This document shows, in pieces, positions 25,001-37,000 of a DNA stretch of 64,000 bases. Each line of letters starts with the position of its first letter. Within the stretch, counting starts at the first letter, position 1. Position numbers and translations under genes: made by a program. The DNA is from Campylorhamphus procurvoides (lineage: Eukaryota > Chordata > Aves > Passeriformes > Dendrocolaptidae), in NCBI GenBank assembly GCA_013396655.1, contig WBMV01004349.1, forward strand, positions 102,554-166,553, written 5' to 3'. Under the pieces are notes generated by a model. That model was given only the letters and a program-made list of their open reading frames with translations, did not search any database and had not been told where the DNA came from.

Positions 25001-28000
25001 TCGGGCTGGAATTCACCTCCTGTGATCTATCCCAGCTTCCCAGCCCAGAGTGGCTGTGATTACCCAGGACAAAAAGGACCTGACAGCTCTGCTGGCTCAG
25101 GCTGATCCAAAATAACCATGGGAAGCTGAGCTTTGGGCTGAGACAGGAGAGGGGTTTGACAAGAGGAAGGGATTTAGTTCCTTGGAACTAAACCATGGTG
25201 CCCATTTCTGATTCCTGTAAAATGCAGGCACACGGCTGAAATCAACCCCCCCTACTTCCCAGCCCATAATGATAAAGGAATGCCTGGTTTGCCCTTTCCT
25301 TTAGGGCCAGCACAGTTTAAAGTGCCCTTGTGGACAGAAGTTATTTAACACCAGGTTCCAGCTGAGTCCTGCCCATCCATCTCTGCAGTATCTCGTGCCA
25401 AGAACTGGCTCACAGACAGTGACATATCTGAGTTATTGCACTTTTCCAAGTTTTATTCCACTGACTACACTTGCCTGGTGTCTTTACATCTCTTTAATGA
25501 CACCACATTAGACAGAACAGGGATGTGACAGCTCAGGATCTGTTACTGTGATGAACTACCAGACCTGCCACTCAAGGATTTCAGATCAGCCAGGGCACTC
25601 CAGCTAGCAAAGAACATTCTTGGTCAGCAAAGACTTAGGGCCACTGGCAGCCAGCAGTCTTTATTCAGGAGCCAAGAGACACCAAATATCCTAGAGAAAA
25701 TCTTTAGAGTGGGAAAATCAGCTGGTGGTTTGGAACAGTTGCTGTTCAGTGTCCTGAGGACTCTCCCAGATGTGAGTCTGGGTTTGATCAGTGTTTATAA
25801 GCCACTATCAGCAAAATCAACCTGCACCCTAAGGAACATCACAGTTCTCACCAAGCTGGAAAGGAGATTGACTTAAGGAAGAAGTGGTGGGTTTCCAGCC
25901 TGGGAGAAAAGCAAAGCTCTGCAGAAACACCTGGAGATAGAAGATACCTGCATGATTACAGCAAGCAAAGGAACTTTTTTCACAACACCCTTCCCCTGTC
26001 ACTGGTGCCACTTCCTGACTCTCTGTCAGGCACAGAGGGATTGTGGATGATGTTTTACTAACACAAGTGTTGAAAAGTTAACAGAGCCAGATATTTTCCT
26101 GTTTCTCTCAATTTCTGGGATTCACAGCCTGTCCAACAGGCTTCTGCAAATCCTTCATGCAACAATAAGCTCCAGAACAAGGGCAGACAAACCCCAAGTG
26201 CCCAGAGCAGCTCAGACGCCCAAGAGCTCTTACAGAGCAGCGAGCAGAGCGAGGCAACTGATCCCTTCGTGGGTCATCATATAATCAAGCTCACTAACTC
26301 AATTCCTGCTGCTAATCCAATCTCCCTGCCCAGAGACCATTCCACAGCATCATTCAGCATCAGTTATTCACTGTGCCAACCAGTGGGCAGTAATTAGCCC
26401 CAGGAGCCAGGAGGTATGTGTGGGGCTGAAAGCAGAGCAGGGCTGAAGAGTTAACCGAGATTAGTAAAGGTACCTTGCTTTATTAGAAGATTGCTCAGTG
26501 CTTGTTCTGCCTGGCAATGACAGCTTGTTCTGTTCTGCTTACAGGACCACAAGCCTAATCACACAAGAATGCTATATAATGAACCACTAGGTCATAAATT
26601 AGATAAACTGGACATTTGGATTATATAGGAAAGGCCCTGAGCCAAGGTTTTGCAAGCTTGAGAAATCTAGGTCACGTAACAAAGAAATGTGAGAAGTTCA
26701 ACAGAGAGGAAGATGAAGAACAACCACCTGAGCAATGAAGACAGAGGAAGAGACCACCCAAAAATGATGCCAAGAGAAGAATCTAGAAAACTCTGCCCAC
26801 GTTCCTCCTAACTACAAATAATGCACGATAAGTTGATGTAACCATGTACCCAAAATGTCTAAACCAGCCTGTTATGCACTGACGATTCGGAGCAAGCCTG
26901 ACCCACTCCCCAACCTCGCCAATAAACACCTCAATGCCTCAATCAATAAAAGCCCCTCTTTATCCCCAGTTTGGGCTCCAGGGCAGGGGGCACTCACGCA
27001 GATCTCGTCGAACTTGCCGAAGTCCAGCGTGCCGTAGCGGTCGATGGGCGGGCGGATGTACTCGCAGTAGTCGCTGTTCTTCACCATCTCCAGCTGCCTC
27101 ACGCAGCACACGTAGGCCAGCCGTGTCTGGATCTCGGCCATGTTCAGCACCTGCACCACGAGCCACACAGCACTTACACCTTGGAGTGTGGGCCCCCCGT
27201 GGGCAAAGAGCTGGGGCCACAAGCAGCAGCTCCAGCTCTCTGCTGGCCACGGTGGGTGAGGCTCTGCTGGCCGTGGCAGGAAGGGAATTGCCTGCAGAGA
27301 TGTTGCTGCAGTTCAAGGTTGAAGCGAATCCCTCAGCCCAGGAGACAGCGGTCAGTTAGGAAAGGGGGATCTGTGCTGGGGTGATGCTGGTGGTGGCCCA
27401 TCCCTGGAAGCTGGACTAGACACTGGGCTAGTGGAAGGTGTCCCTGCCCATGGCAGGGGGTGGAACAAGAAGAGCTCTAAGGTTCCTTCCAACCCAAACC
27501 AGTCTGGGATTCTTTGATCTCCCCAGTGCCAGGGCAGGGATGTTGCAGAATGGCTGAGGTGGACAGGACCCCACACGACCACCCAGTCCAACCCTCCTGC
27601 TCAGGCAAGGTCAGCTGGGCCACTGTGTCCAAGACCATGTCCAGCTGAGTTTTTATCACCTCCACAGATGGACACTCCCCAGTCTCCCTGGATGGCCAGG
27701 GTTTCACCACTACCAGCAAAACCAGGTGTTAGCTGGTGTTCAGAAGGAATCCCATGTTTCCATGGGTGCCTATTGCCATTTGGGCACTTGGGATATTTCA
27801 CTGGGTACTACTGAGAAGAGTCAGGGCCTTCCATTTTCTGCCACCAAACACTCACCACTCACTGGGAGCAGTGGGGTCACCTCTGCTGAGGCCCAGGGCA
27901 CTGCCCCAAGAGCCACTTCTCAGGGACACCAATGCTTCTCAGGGCAGTAAGTTATCATAGAGGAAACCCTCGGACTGCAGAGCAGTGCACAGAGCTTGTG

Positions 28001-31000
28001 GTATTTTCTCCAACTTTTGGAAGCACGAGCAAGTGTTTTAATTCCACTTCCAACAGGAGAATGGGAGGGCAGAAGGAAAAACAGTATTCCCTTGGGGGAA
28101 GCTGCTGAGCCAGGTAATTTAGGAAATGCAGAGTAAGGCACAGAGGTGGCCTGACCACATGCCACAGTAATAATAGTAAAATCATGCTCTGCAGCCCCAC
28201 ATTTATGACTTGTACTGAACTCCTGGCCACTGCTAAAATATTCAGAGACATAAAGGACAGAATCACTGAACTGCACAAACATACTACTTTGATTGATAAA
28301 AATTAATAAATTCTGACTGTATCAAAACCAATGCACCTCTAAGGAAAGGTCTCTTTGCTCTAACAATTCTTCCAGCCCCTTCCCACATCACTGCCCTCCC
28401 TTTGGTGTCACTGGCCAGTTCTCCTCGCCCATGAACAAGAGCTCCCACCCAGACAGACAATGGCCTGTCACCAGAGGGGCTCCCTGAAGGTTCCAGGGGA
28501 AGCTGCCACCATACCTTGACTTTCTCAGCCAGTGGGTTCCACCTCTTCCAGAGCAGCCACCACCCAGACAGGCAGTCGCCGTAGTTGGTCAGGTCTGTCT
28601 CGTCCCGGCTGCCCACGTCGATGGCAATCACCACCTTGGCTCCCATGGACCTGGCCACGTCAGCTGGGGCAGAGGGGGGGTCAGACACAGAGCTGCCACC
28701 CTGCCCTGCTCCCACCTACAGACAGCTCTGGATATAACCTGAGGGGTGTCACCTCTGCCAGCCCTGCCCTGCTCCCATCTGTGTAAGCCATGTGAAGACA
28801 CTGAGGGCACTTGGGGTGTTCAGCTGGAGGAGACTGAGGGGAGACCTCACTGCAGGGACAACTCCCTGGGGAGGGGCAGAGGAGGGGCAGGCACTGATCT
28901 CTGCCCTGTGGGGACCAGGGACAGCACCCAGGGAATGGCTGGAGCTGTGTCAGGGCAGGGTTAGATTGGATCTCAGGGAAAGGTTCTTCCCCCAGAGGGT
29001 GGTGGGCACTGCCCAGGCTCCCCAGGGCAGTGGGCACAGCCCCAAGGCTGCCAGAGCTCCAGGTGGGTTTGGATGATCCTCTGGGGCACAGGGTGTGACC
29101 CTTGGGGATGGTTCTGTGCAGGGCCATGAGTGGGACTGGATGATCTTTGTGGGCCCCTTCCAAGATATATAGAGAAATGGATGCATATGGCTCAAATATA
29201 TAACCTGAGGAGGTGTCAGAGCCATTGCTGCCAGCCTTGCTCTTATATAAATATATAGATAGATATAAGACATATATATCTATATAACTATACAGATATA
29301 TATATATATATATAGATATATATATCTATCTATATGGCTCTTGTCTGTAACCTGACATCCCACCCACCACAAGTGTCTCTGAAAGCCTCAGACAGAAGAG
29401 GGGCAGCCTCCATCCCTGGAGGGATTTAAAAGCCACAGGGATGTGGCACTTGGGGACAAGGGTCATGGTGGCTTTGGCAGGGNGATATATAGAGAAATGG
29501 ATGCATATGGCTCAAATATATAACCTGAGGAGGTGTCAGAGCCATTGCTGCCAGCCTTGCTCTTATATAAATATATAGATAGATATAAGACATATATATC
29601 TATATAACTATACAGATATATATATATATATATAGATATATATATCTATCTATATGGCTCTTGTCTGTAACCTGACATCCCACCCACCACAAGTGTCTCT
29701 GAAAGCCTCAGACAGAAGAGGGGCAGCCTCCATCCCTGGAGGGATTTAAAAGCCACAGGGATGTGGCACTTGGGGACAAGGGTCATGGTGGCTTTGGCAG
29801 GGCTGGGGGAATGGTGGGACTTGATGATCTTGGAGAGCTTTTCCAGCCTGAATGATTCCGTGATTCAACAGAAACGTTGGCAGTGACAGGAGTTGGCTTG
29901 ATGGCTGATGGGTCCCTTCCAACTCAGCACCTTCTGTGACCTCCAGCACCTTTGCCAGGACCATTCCCACTCAGGGAGAGTCCCACCCCACCTGCTCCAG
30001 CATCCTGACCAAGCCCCTGCATGACCTCAGGGTGAGTTCCCACTGCTGCACTGCTGGTGCCCATCACTCCCAGGGGATGTTCTGGCCTGGATCAGTGGCC
30101 CTGCTGTCACCAGAACCCCTGGAAACAGCAGCCAAACCATCCAGAGGAGGGGTGGGACACACAGCACGAGTCCAGTTACAGCACAGGAAGGTATAATGTG
30201 GAAGAGCTCATTAAACCCCCATTAATTGCACCTCATTCTCATGAGAACAAAAGGCCTGGGGGAGCTGCAGAGACAACAAGTGGCAGTGGCCTTACAGAGG
30301 GGAGTCAGCAGGGCCAGGGCCAGCCCCCAGAGAGGAGGTGACAATGGCAAGGAGTGGCACAGGGCCCTGCAGTGAGGGGAGGCTGGGAGGATGCCAGCCT
30401 GGGCAGAGCTCTGGGAGCCAGGAGAAAGGCTCCTATTCCAGAGTGGGAGAGAAGTGAGGCAACACTTCCTACTCCAAGGTCAGTAAAAGGACTGAGCTGC
30501 AGTCACTGGATCCGGGCAAGGATTTAGGGAAGCGCTGAGGGAGGGAAGAGAAGGACACGAACCTCACAGAGTGAATTTATCTTTCTTCCACACCCCCAGA
30601 GTCCAAGATAGTTGCAGTTTCCAGAATAGTTCTGCGTAGGAAAACCACAGCTCTAAAGAGCCAATTTAGAGGCTTAATTTAGACACTTCTTTAAACCTGC
30701 TGTGTTCTGTAACTTGGGTTTGTATTCCTGGGCTCCTTCAGCCTGCTGGGTGTGTTCCACCCGGGGTCACCTGCGTGTTTGCTCTTTGCCCTCTCCAGCT
30801 GTGGAGGTGGAAAAGCTGCTTTGGAAAAGGAGGTGGAAAAGGTGCTTTGGTTTGCAATTCCCACCTTTGCTTACAGACAAACAGAATGGCAGGTGCTGGT
30901 TTAGGGGATCTATTTGGTGTTATTTCCATTTCTGGTTTTTTTAGGTAAATACAGCCCTGATGGAAAAATATAGCCTGGGTTTGTCTGGGAGTCTCTGAGT

Positions 31001-34000
31001 GAGATTCTCCCCCTTTATTTGTCACAAACTGCAGTGACATCACGTAGCTCTGCTGTCGTGGCCACCCCCTGGGCCACCCACCCCCAGAGCTGCCTGAGAT
31101 GACAACCTGACGCAAAACACATCCCAAACACACGCAGGGAATTCACACCCTGGGATCCTTTTTGGGTTCAGGCCTCAGAACAGCCCCCAGTGCACATCCC
31201 TGCTTTGATCAGCCTGTGATTCCCCCCTGCCACGTGCTCTGGGTGACACCTGAGCAACAAGGAGTTCAGGCTGTTGCTTTCTCAGAATTATTTCTTCATT
31301 AACTGATACTTTTTGAAGAGAAACTCCAAGGCAGACTGTGTGTCTGTGGTTTGATTCCTACTCTCTCCTTTCATCGAGCACTAAAATAATTCACAATTAG
31401 CTGGGAGTTGTCTGTTCAGAATAAGGCTGCTAGGAAATAATTCATAACCAAAAAAAAAGCGTTAATAAAGCCATGATAAAGGAAACTCCCAGGAAACTGA
31501 GAGCAAGGTAACCAGTACGAGGTATCTGGGAGATTTCTCCTTGTTTCCTTTTTGGGGCAAACATAAAAGCAGCCCAAGGTGTGCAGGCTGTTGGGTGGGC
31601 TGTTCTGGGAACTTCTCCCCACCTGAGCTGTGCTCCTACCTGGAAGATTGTTGATGTAGCCTCCATCCATGAGGAGATGCCCATCCTTGGGGTCACAGAG
31701 GGGAGGCATGTACCCCGAGAGGGACATGCTGGCACGGACATACCTCCACAGGGAGCCTGCAGGGATGGCACCAACATTAATTACCCAACATTAATTACTG
31801 CCACGGGGTGGGGCAGAGGCTTGTGTACTCATTAAAATAATCAGGCTTTCCTCAGAACACCGTGAGGAAGTTATTAAAGCAGTTTATTATTTCTGGATCA
31901 CAATCCTGGCTTGGGAAAAACAAGGATTATGCAAACATACTATCAGGAAAAAGCCCCAAACCCCCAAGTTTTAGCTCATGCCTCACATTTAGTGCCTTTA
32001 GGAGACCCCAGCTCATGGCTGAGGGCAGGAATCTTCTTTAGGGCTTTGTGGAGCTCAGGCTGATGAGGGGAGGAAGAGGCTGCTCCTGGGGACAAGGGAC
32101 ACACAGAACCCGTGCAGCTAAAGCCATTATGTCCTACAGACATCCACAGGCTTTTAGCAGGACCTGAACATGAAACATATAGGCTGTAGAAGCCCCAAAA
32201 TTCTATTTTCCCTCCTCTGTAACAAGCAGATTTTCACCTGTGAAACCACTGCAAGTGCCTGGTTGGAACCGTATCTGCTCTAGGGCCACCTCTGTTAGTG
32301 CCGTAGGGAACAAAGTTATAATCCTTTCAGCTGATAGAAACAAAGCTTAATTAAGTAGAAATTGATTGGCTCTGTTTCCTGTAAAACATTCTGCTTTAAG
32401 GCTCTTACACAGTGATTTTTCTCTTAACATTTGCATCAGCTGAATTGGAAAGACACTGCATTTCCAAGGGCTCTTGTCTGGGAGGTGAATTTTAAAATAT
32501 CAGGAGTAAGTGAGCTTTGCAGTGCTGGCTCACTGCTCAGTGATTAACTGCTTGGTGCTTCAAACAGCAACCCTTCCCAGCAAACTGGGAACTGATTTTT
32601 TCTTCTCTTTTTAAAATAGATCACAGTTCTGTGTCTAATTATAACCCCAGCACTCCCACTGTTAGCACAGGTTAATGCTGGCAGATTTGGGCGTTAGTAT
32701 TAATAGTTTGAGTTGAGTTGGAACTTCCACCTAAGAAAAAGGCTGACTTTTTGTGTTACACCTCACAGAGCAAACCAAGCTGGGAACTTAATTCCCCTCT
32801 GTTCAGTGAATTCTGGAGATGCCCATAAAGATTCTCCAGCTGATTTCTATCCTTACACTAAACTTCCACAGGGACAAGCAGCTGGATGGAGTGAGTTTCT
32901 TGACCTCAATTTGCTTCAGCTGCTGTAGAATGGAAATTTAAAACCTCTAAGAAGGGTTAATTCTTTTCCTGCTTGTTTTAGTTGCCCTGGTTGTCCCTGA
33001 CCAAAGCCCAGTATCCTTCAGGGGCTCCACAACCCACCCTGAAGAGCAGGGATGGATAGTCCTACCTGAGCCACCTCCAAGGACACAACATCAGAGATGT
33101 GGCAGCAAAGGCTTCAGCTCCCCAGGGCAATATCTGGGGCACCTGGAGCCTTCAGGGAGTCTGAGTCACTGCCCTGGCACCCCAAAGAGACACAGCCAAG
33201 GCCAGTGTCCCACAGGGATGTCACCAGGTCAGCAGCTCAGGTCTCTGCCCTGTTCACTCCCTCAAGTACATCAGTTTGACAGCAGAGAAATAAAAGGGAC
33301 TGGCCACAAATGAGAACCTGGCCTGGCCTCTGCTTCAGGCACAAGACTCTGTGCTTTGGGAAAACTGCTTTATTTACAGGGAATTTGAATCTTAAAAGGC
33401 TTGGGTTGCACTAAGTCTGATTTGTGGCTGAACACCTGCACTTCTTGGGATGCTTTAGGGAAACAGAATGGTGTCAGTGGGTCCATTTTCTCCCTAAACA
33501 GTGAATACAGCACCTTGTTGAACTCCCTGCCCACAGCTCTGCTCCTTGTTACCTGTGTACAAACACAGTCTGGGGCTCAGCAAATAGCAAGAGAAGGGAA
33601 AAACAAAAGGAAAGACAGCCTTAAAGGTGAGAAAAATTCCAGGAATAAGGGGTGACCCTGAATTGTCCCATTAGGATTTAAGAGCTGGAGAAGGCCAACT
33701 GCACACTCACCATCCCTGTGGACCCTCATGGCTGAGGCAGTGATGTCAGTGGTGATGGTGAAGTAAGGAATCCACAGATCCTGCAACAGAGGAGGTCCCA
33801 ATTTTATTAAATCTGAAACCCTGCACTTAACTACACCCCATGCCTGACACAACCCAAAGCAACACCCTCTGGGATCTTTCCAGGGAGAGCTGCAAACACC
33901 TGCCTGTATGGAGAAACAGCCCTCAGCCCTGGGTTTGCCTTTGTTTCTTATGCAAACATTGCATTCAGAACCAAGGCAGACAAAAATCCTTATTTCCTTT

Positions 34001-37000
34001 TTTCAGCAGCAAGAAACCCTTTGTTCCAACAGACTGTCCAGCAACAGAGACCTCCTCACTCAAACCAGAGGTCACCTTTGCTTTCAGGTGAAGGGTGGGG
34101 GCTGATGGCCACTCTCATGCAAAGGGATCCTGAGGCTGTTGAGTGCTGGAGGACAATGTGAAGGGCAGACTCACCTTTCAGATGTTTGGTTCTTATCTAG
34201 GTCACAACACCTGCTGTCCTTGGCTTCCCCTGGGGACATGGCACCACTGGCCTCACCAGTTTGGCCACTGCATTTCACACAAGTGGTTCCATTCATCCCC
34301 CATTGCCAGCAAGTCTCCCATAATCGTGTCCTCCATGGATCAGTGTGTAACTATTCACTTCCCCAGCCCCTGCCTTGGCCCCTGAAACACCACAGCCCAA
34401 GGCAGAGAGGGAACAACATGATTTATGGCCTCTTGACTGAACCATTTGTACCTCCTGGTGATGGGGCCAGGGGTCATTTCAGCAAGAGATGCAGACCCAA
34501 GCTGACAACACCCAACGTTGCAGCATTAGCTCCAAAGGGTCCTGCAAGGCACATCCCCAGGAAGATTCTAGAGGTTCAATGAGATCCTGCAGGGTAACAC
34601 AGCAGAGGAGTGTGGAACAGAAGGAGGGGATACATAATGAATGGCCAAGCCAAGTGCTTTGTGCTTCATGAGTTCATTCCAGAAGAGCAGACCACAGCAG
34701 CCAGGGCAAGTTCTCACTCCTGTTTCAGCCAGGTCTGCACTCACACCCCGGAAAAAGCAAATGGGAAGGTGACCTCCCCACTGCCCAGGGGCCTGTGGGT
34801 CAGAGGACAGTTTTGGAAAGTCTCCATGGTGTCTGTGAAAGGGTAGCTGTGAAGGGGAAGCAGGAGGACTTGTCTGAGTAAAGTGAGCTTATGCCCTGAG
34901 AACAGCTGACCCTGCTGTGTCAATCAGCAGAGCTGAACCAAGGCTGAGGAGCAAACCCTGCTCTCCCAGCTGGTCTCTGTCCATGGGACATGTCTGGCCC
35001 TTAAAGTCCAACCACAGTGGGTTTGGACTCCAGTGCCAGCAGCAGCTGGACTGGAAGGCCTCCCTCACTGCTCAGGCTCTAAGTCCTGCTGGGAGTTTCT
35101 GTGCTGTTCAGTCTGACATGCTGCACTGCCACAAAGGGTTTGTTCCCCAGAGAGTTGAATCTCTTTAGCAGCTCTGCAGGGATGGTGGGGCTGGGGAGGA
35201 CTCACAGTGCTACAGCAGCAGCAGCACAACCCAGCTGGTGGAAATGCCAGGGCAAGGAGGAGGAATAAAGTGTGACTGTGGGAGGGTCAGCGTGTCTCTC
35301 CATGCTGAAGATATTCTGGGGATTGCAGATCTCAGTGCATCAAAGCAAAAAGAGAGGAATGGGAAAAGAAACCTCTTTGACATCTCCTTTCCAACCTACA
35401 CCAAGGAAACCAAGCCAGAAATAAAGACTGCACTGCTCAGGGATCCTTCCCCTGGTCCTGGAACAGAGCATTAATCAGTCTGAAACGACTTAACAAAATC
35501 TTGTCTGATTCCTCACACATTAATCCCCAGCTTGCAAGAGCATTTTGGCATGAGGATAACAATTCTGGTATGGGGAATAAAAATTCCAGAGCCTGGGACT
35601 CTCCCAAAAAGATGGATAATTGAAGAGGAAAACTATTGTATTTCTTGACAAATCTATTGCAAGCACCCTTTCCTTGGTTTCCAGTGCCCTCTCCTTGGTC
35701 CCCAATGCCCTCTCCTTGCTCCCCAGTGCCCTCTCCTTGGTCTCCAATGCCCTCTCCTTGGTTCCCAATGCCCTGTCCTTGGTTCCCAAGTGTCCCCTGA
35801 AGGACTTGCACAGGCTGATCCTGGATTGGGGAGCAGCTGGGGCTGGAAGCTGCTGCAGCAGTGACAGGGTTGGTGTCACCAGGGCTCCCCCATGAGCAGC
35901 ACTGCTGGCAGCTGAGAGACACCCACATTCCAAGGGTTGGCAGAGAGTAAATTCCAGAGGAAATGGAAACCTCCTTTTCAGTGTCAGAAATAAGAGGTCA
36001 TTGTAAGCACTTCTGCTCCTGGCTCTGATGCTAAGAGGGATGAGGACACAAGTGTGTCTCCCACAGCAACAGGGAGGGTCCAGCCCAGTGCTGTTTGATT
36101 TGAAGCTTCTACAGAGAGAGGATCAGCACCCACCAGCACCCACCAGCACCCAGCAGCCCCTTGGGTGGGGAGTTCTCAGGTGCTGCTACAAGCACTGTGG
36201 ATGCTCCTGGGAAGGAGCACTTGTGGATGAGCATCTAAACATACCCTCTGTTTGTAAGGCTGCAATTACCCATTATTAATATCTATTTCCAGCTGGAAAT
36301 CATTGCTACCCACCCAAACCCACTCCAGCTAGTGAGAAGAGATGGATGTTTGCAGTTTGGATGCTTTAAATAATATTTGTTCAAGCCCTAATGCTTCCTA
36401 GTGAAGCTCCTGTGCCTTTCTCACTCACCCTTTACCCTTGGGCAGCTCCCAGTGCCCTGTGCCCAGTGCCAGGACTGGTTATCCTGTGCTGAGAGTGGGA
36501 ATTGCAATGGAAGAACAACTGCCTCTCTTCTGGCTGAGCCACACAACATTTATCCTTATTTATCTGAGGAAGTTCCCCTGGGAGCAAAGCCTTGGTCATG
36601 GACTGAGGGGTTTTGCTGCTGATGCTCAGCACAGACACACAAGGATGGCACTGGTGGATGTTTCAGAAGTGGGTTTCTCTTGGACAAAACCTTCTTGTGA
36701 CTTGGAAGAGGCTGCCCAGGCCAGTGGTGGAATCATCATCCCTGAAGTGTCAAAACAAGTGTAGATGTGGCACTTGGGGACACGGCTGAGTGGTGGCCTT
36801 GGCAGTGCTGGGGGCACAGTTGGACTCCACCTGGGAGGGCTTTTCCAACCTAAACAATGCCATGACTCTGCAGAGCAGGGTCACCTAAGTTCAGAGGTCT
36901 TCTTCCACCTTGTCCCCCAGCCCTGTCCTGCTCCAGCCAAACCCCACCAGGCACTGCTGACCCAAAGACAGGAGCTGGTGCACTGCAGGAAGGGACCCAG

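Larger units (their letters stand above)
27151..28514 (-). other. PNPLA7 intron 9
   Basis: 1.4 kb containing two CR1 fragments in opposite orientation (27,388 and 27,545). Confidence 0.9.
28664..31639 (-). other. PNPLA7 intron 8
   Basis: 3.0 kb as assembled, including CR1 fragments, the TA-rich microsatellite and the duplicated block around the N. The true length is probably about 320 bases shorter. Confidence 0.85.

Noticed and set aside
27601..27801. Short minus-strand open frame resembling a peptide
   Set aside because: Lies within an old CR1 fragment.
35437..35928. Minus-strand frame with GEG-GDQ repeats
   Set aside because: By-product of the 21-base intronic minisatellite.
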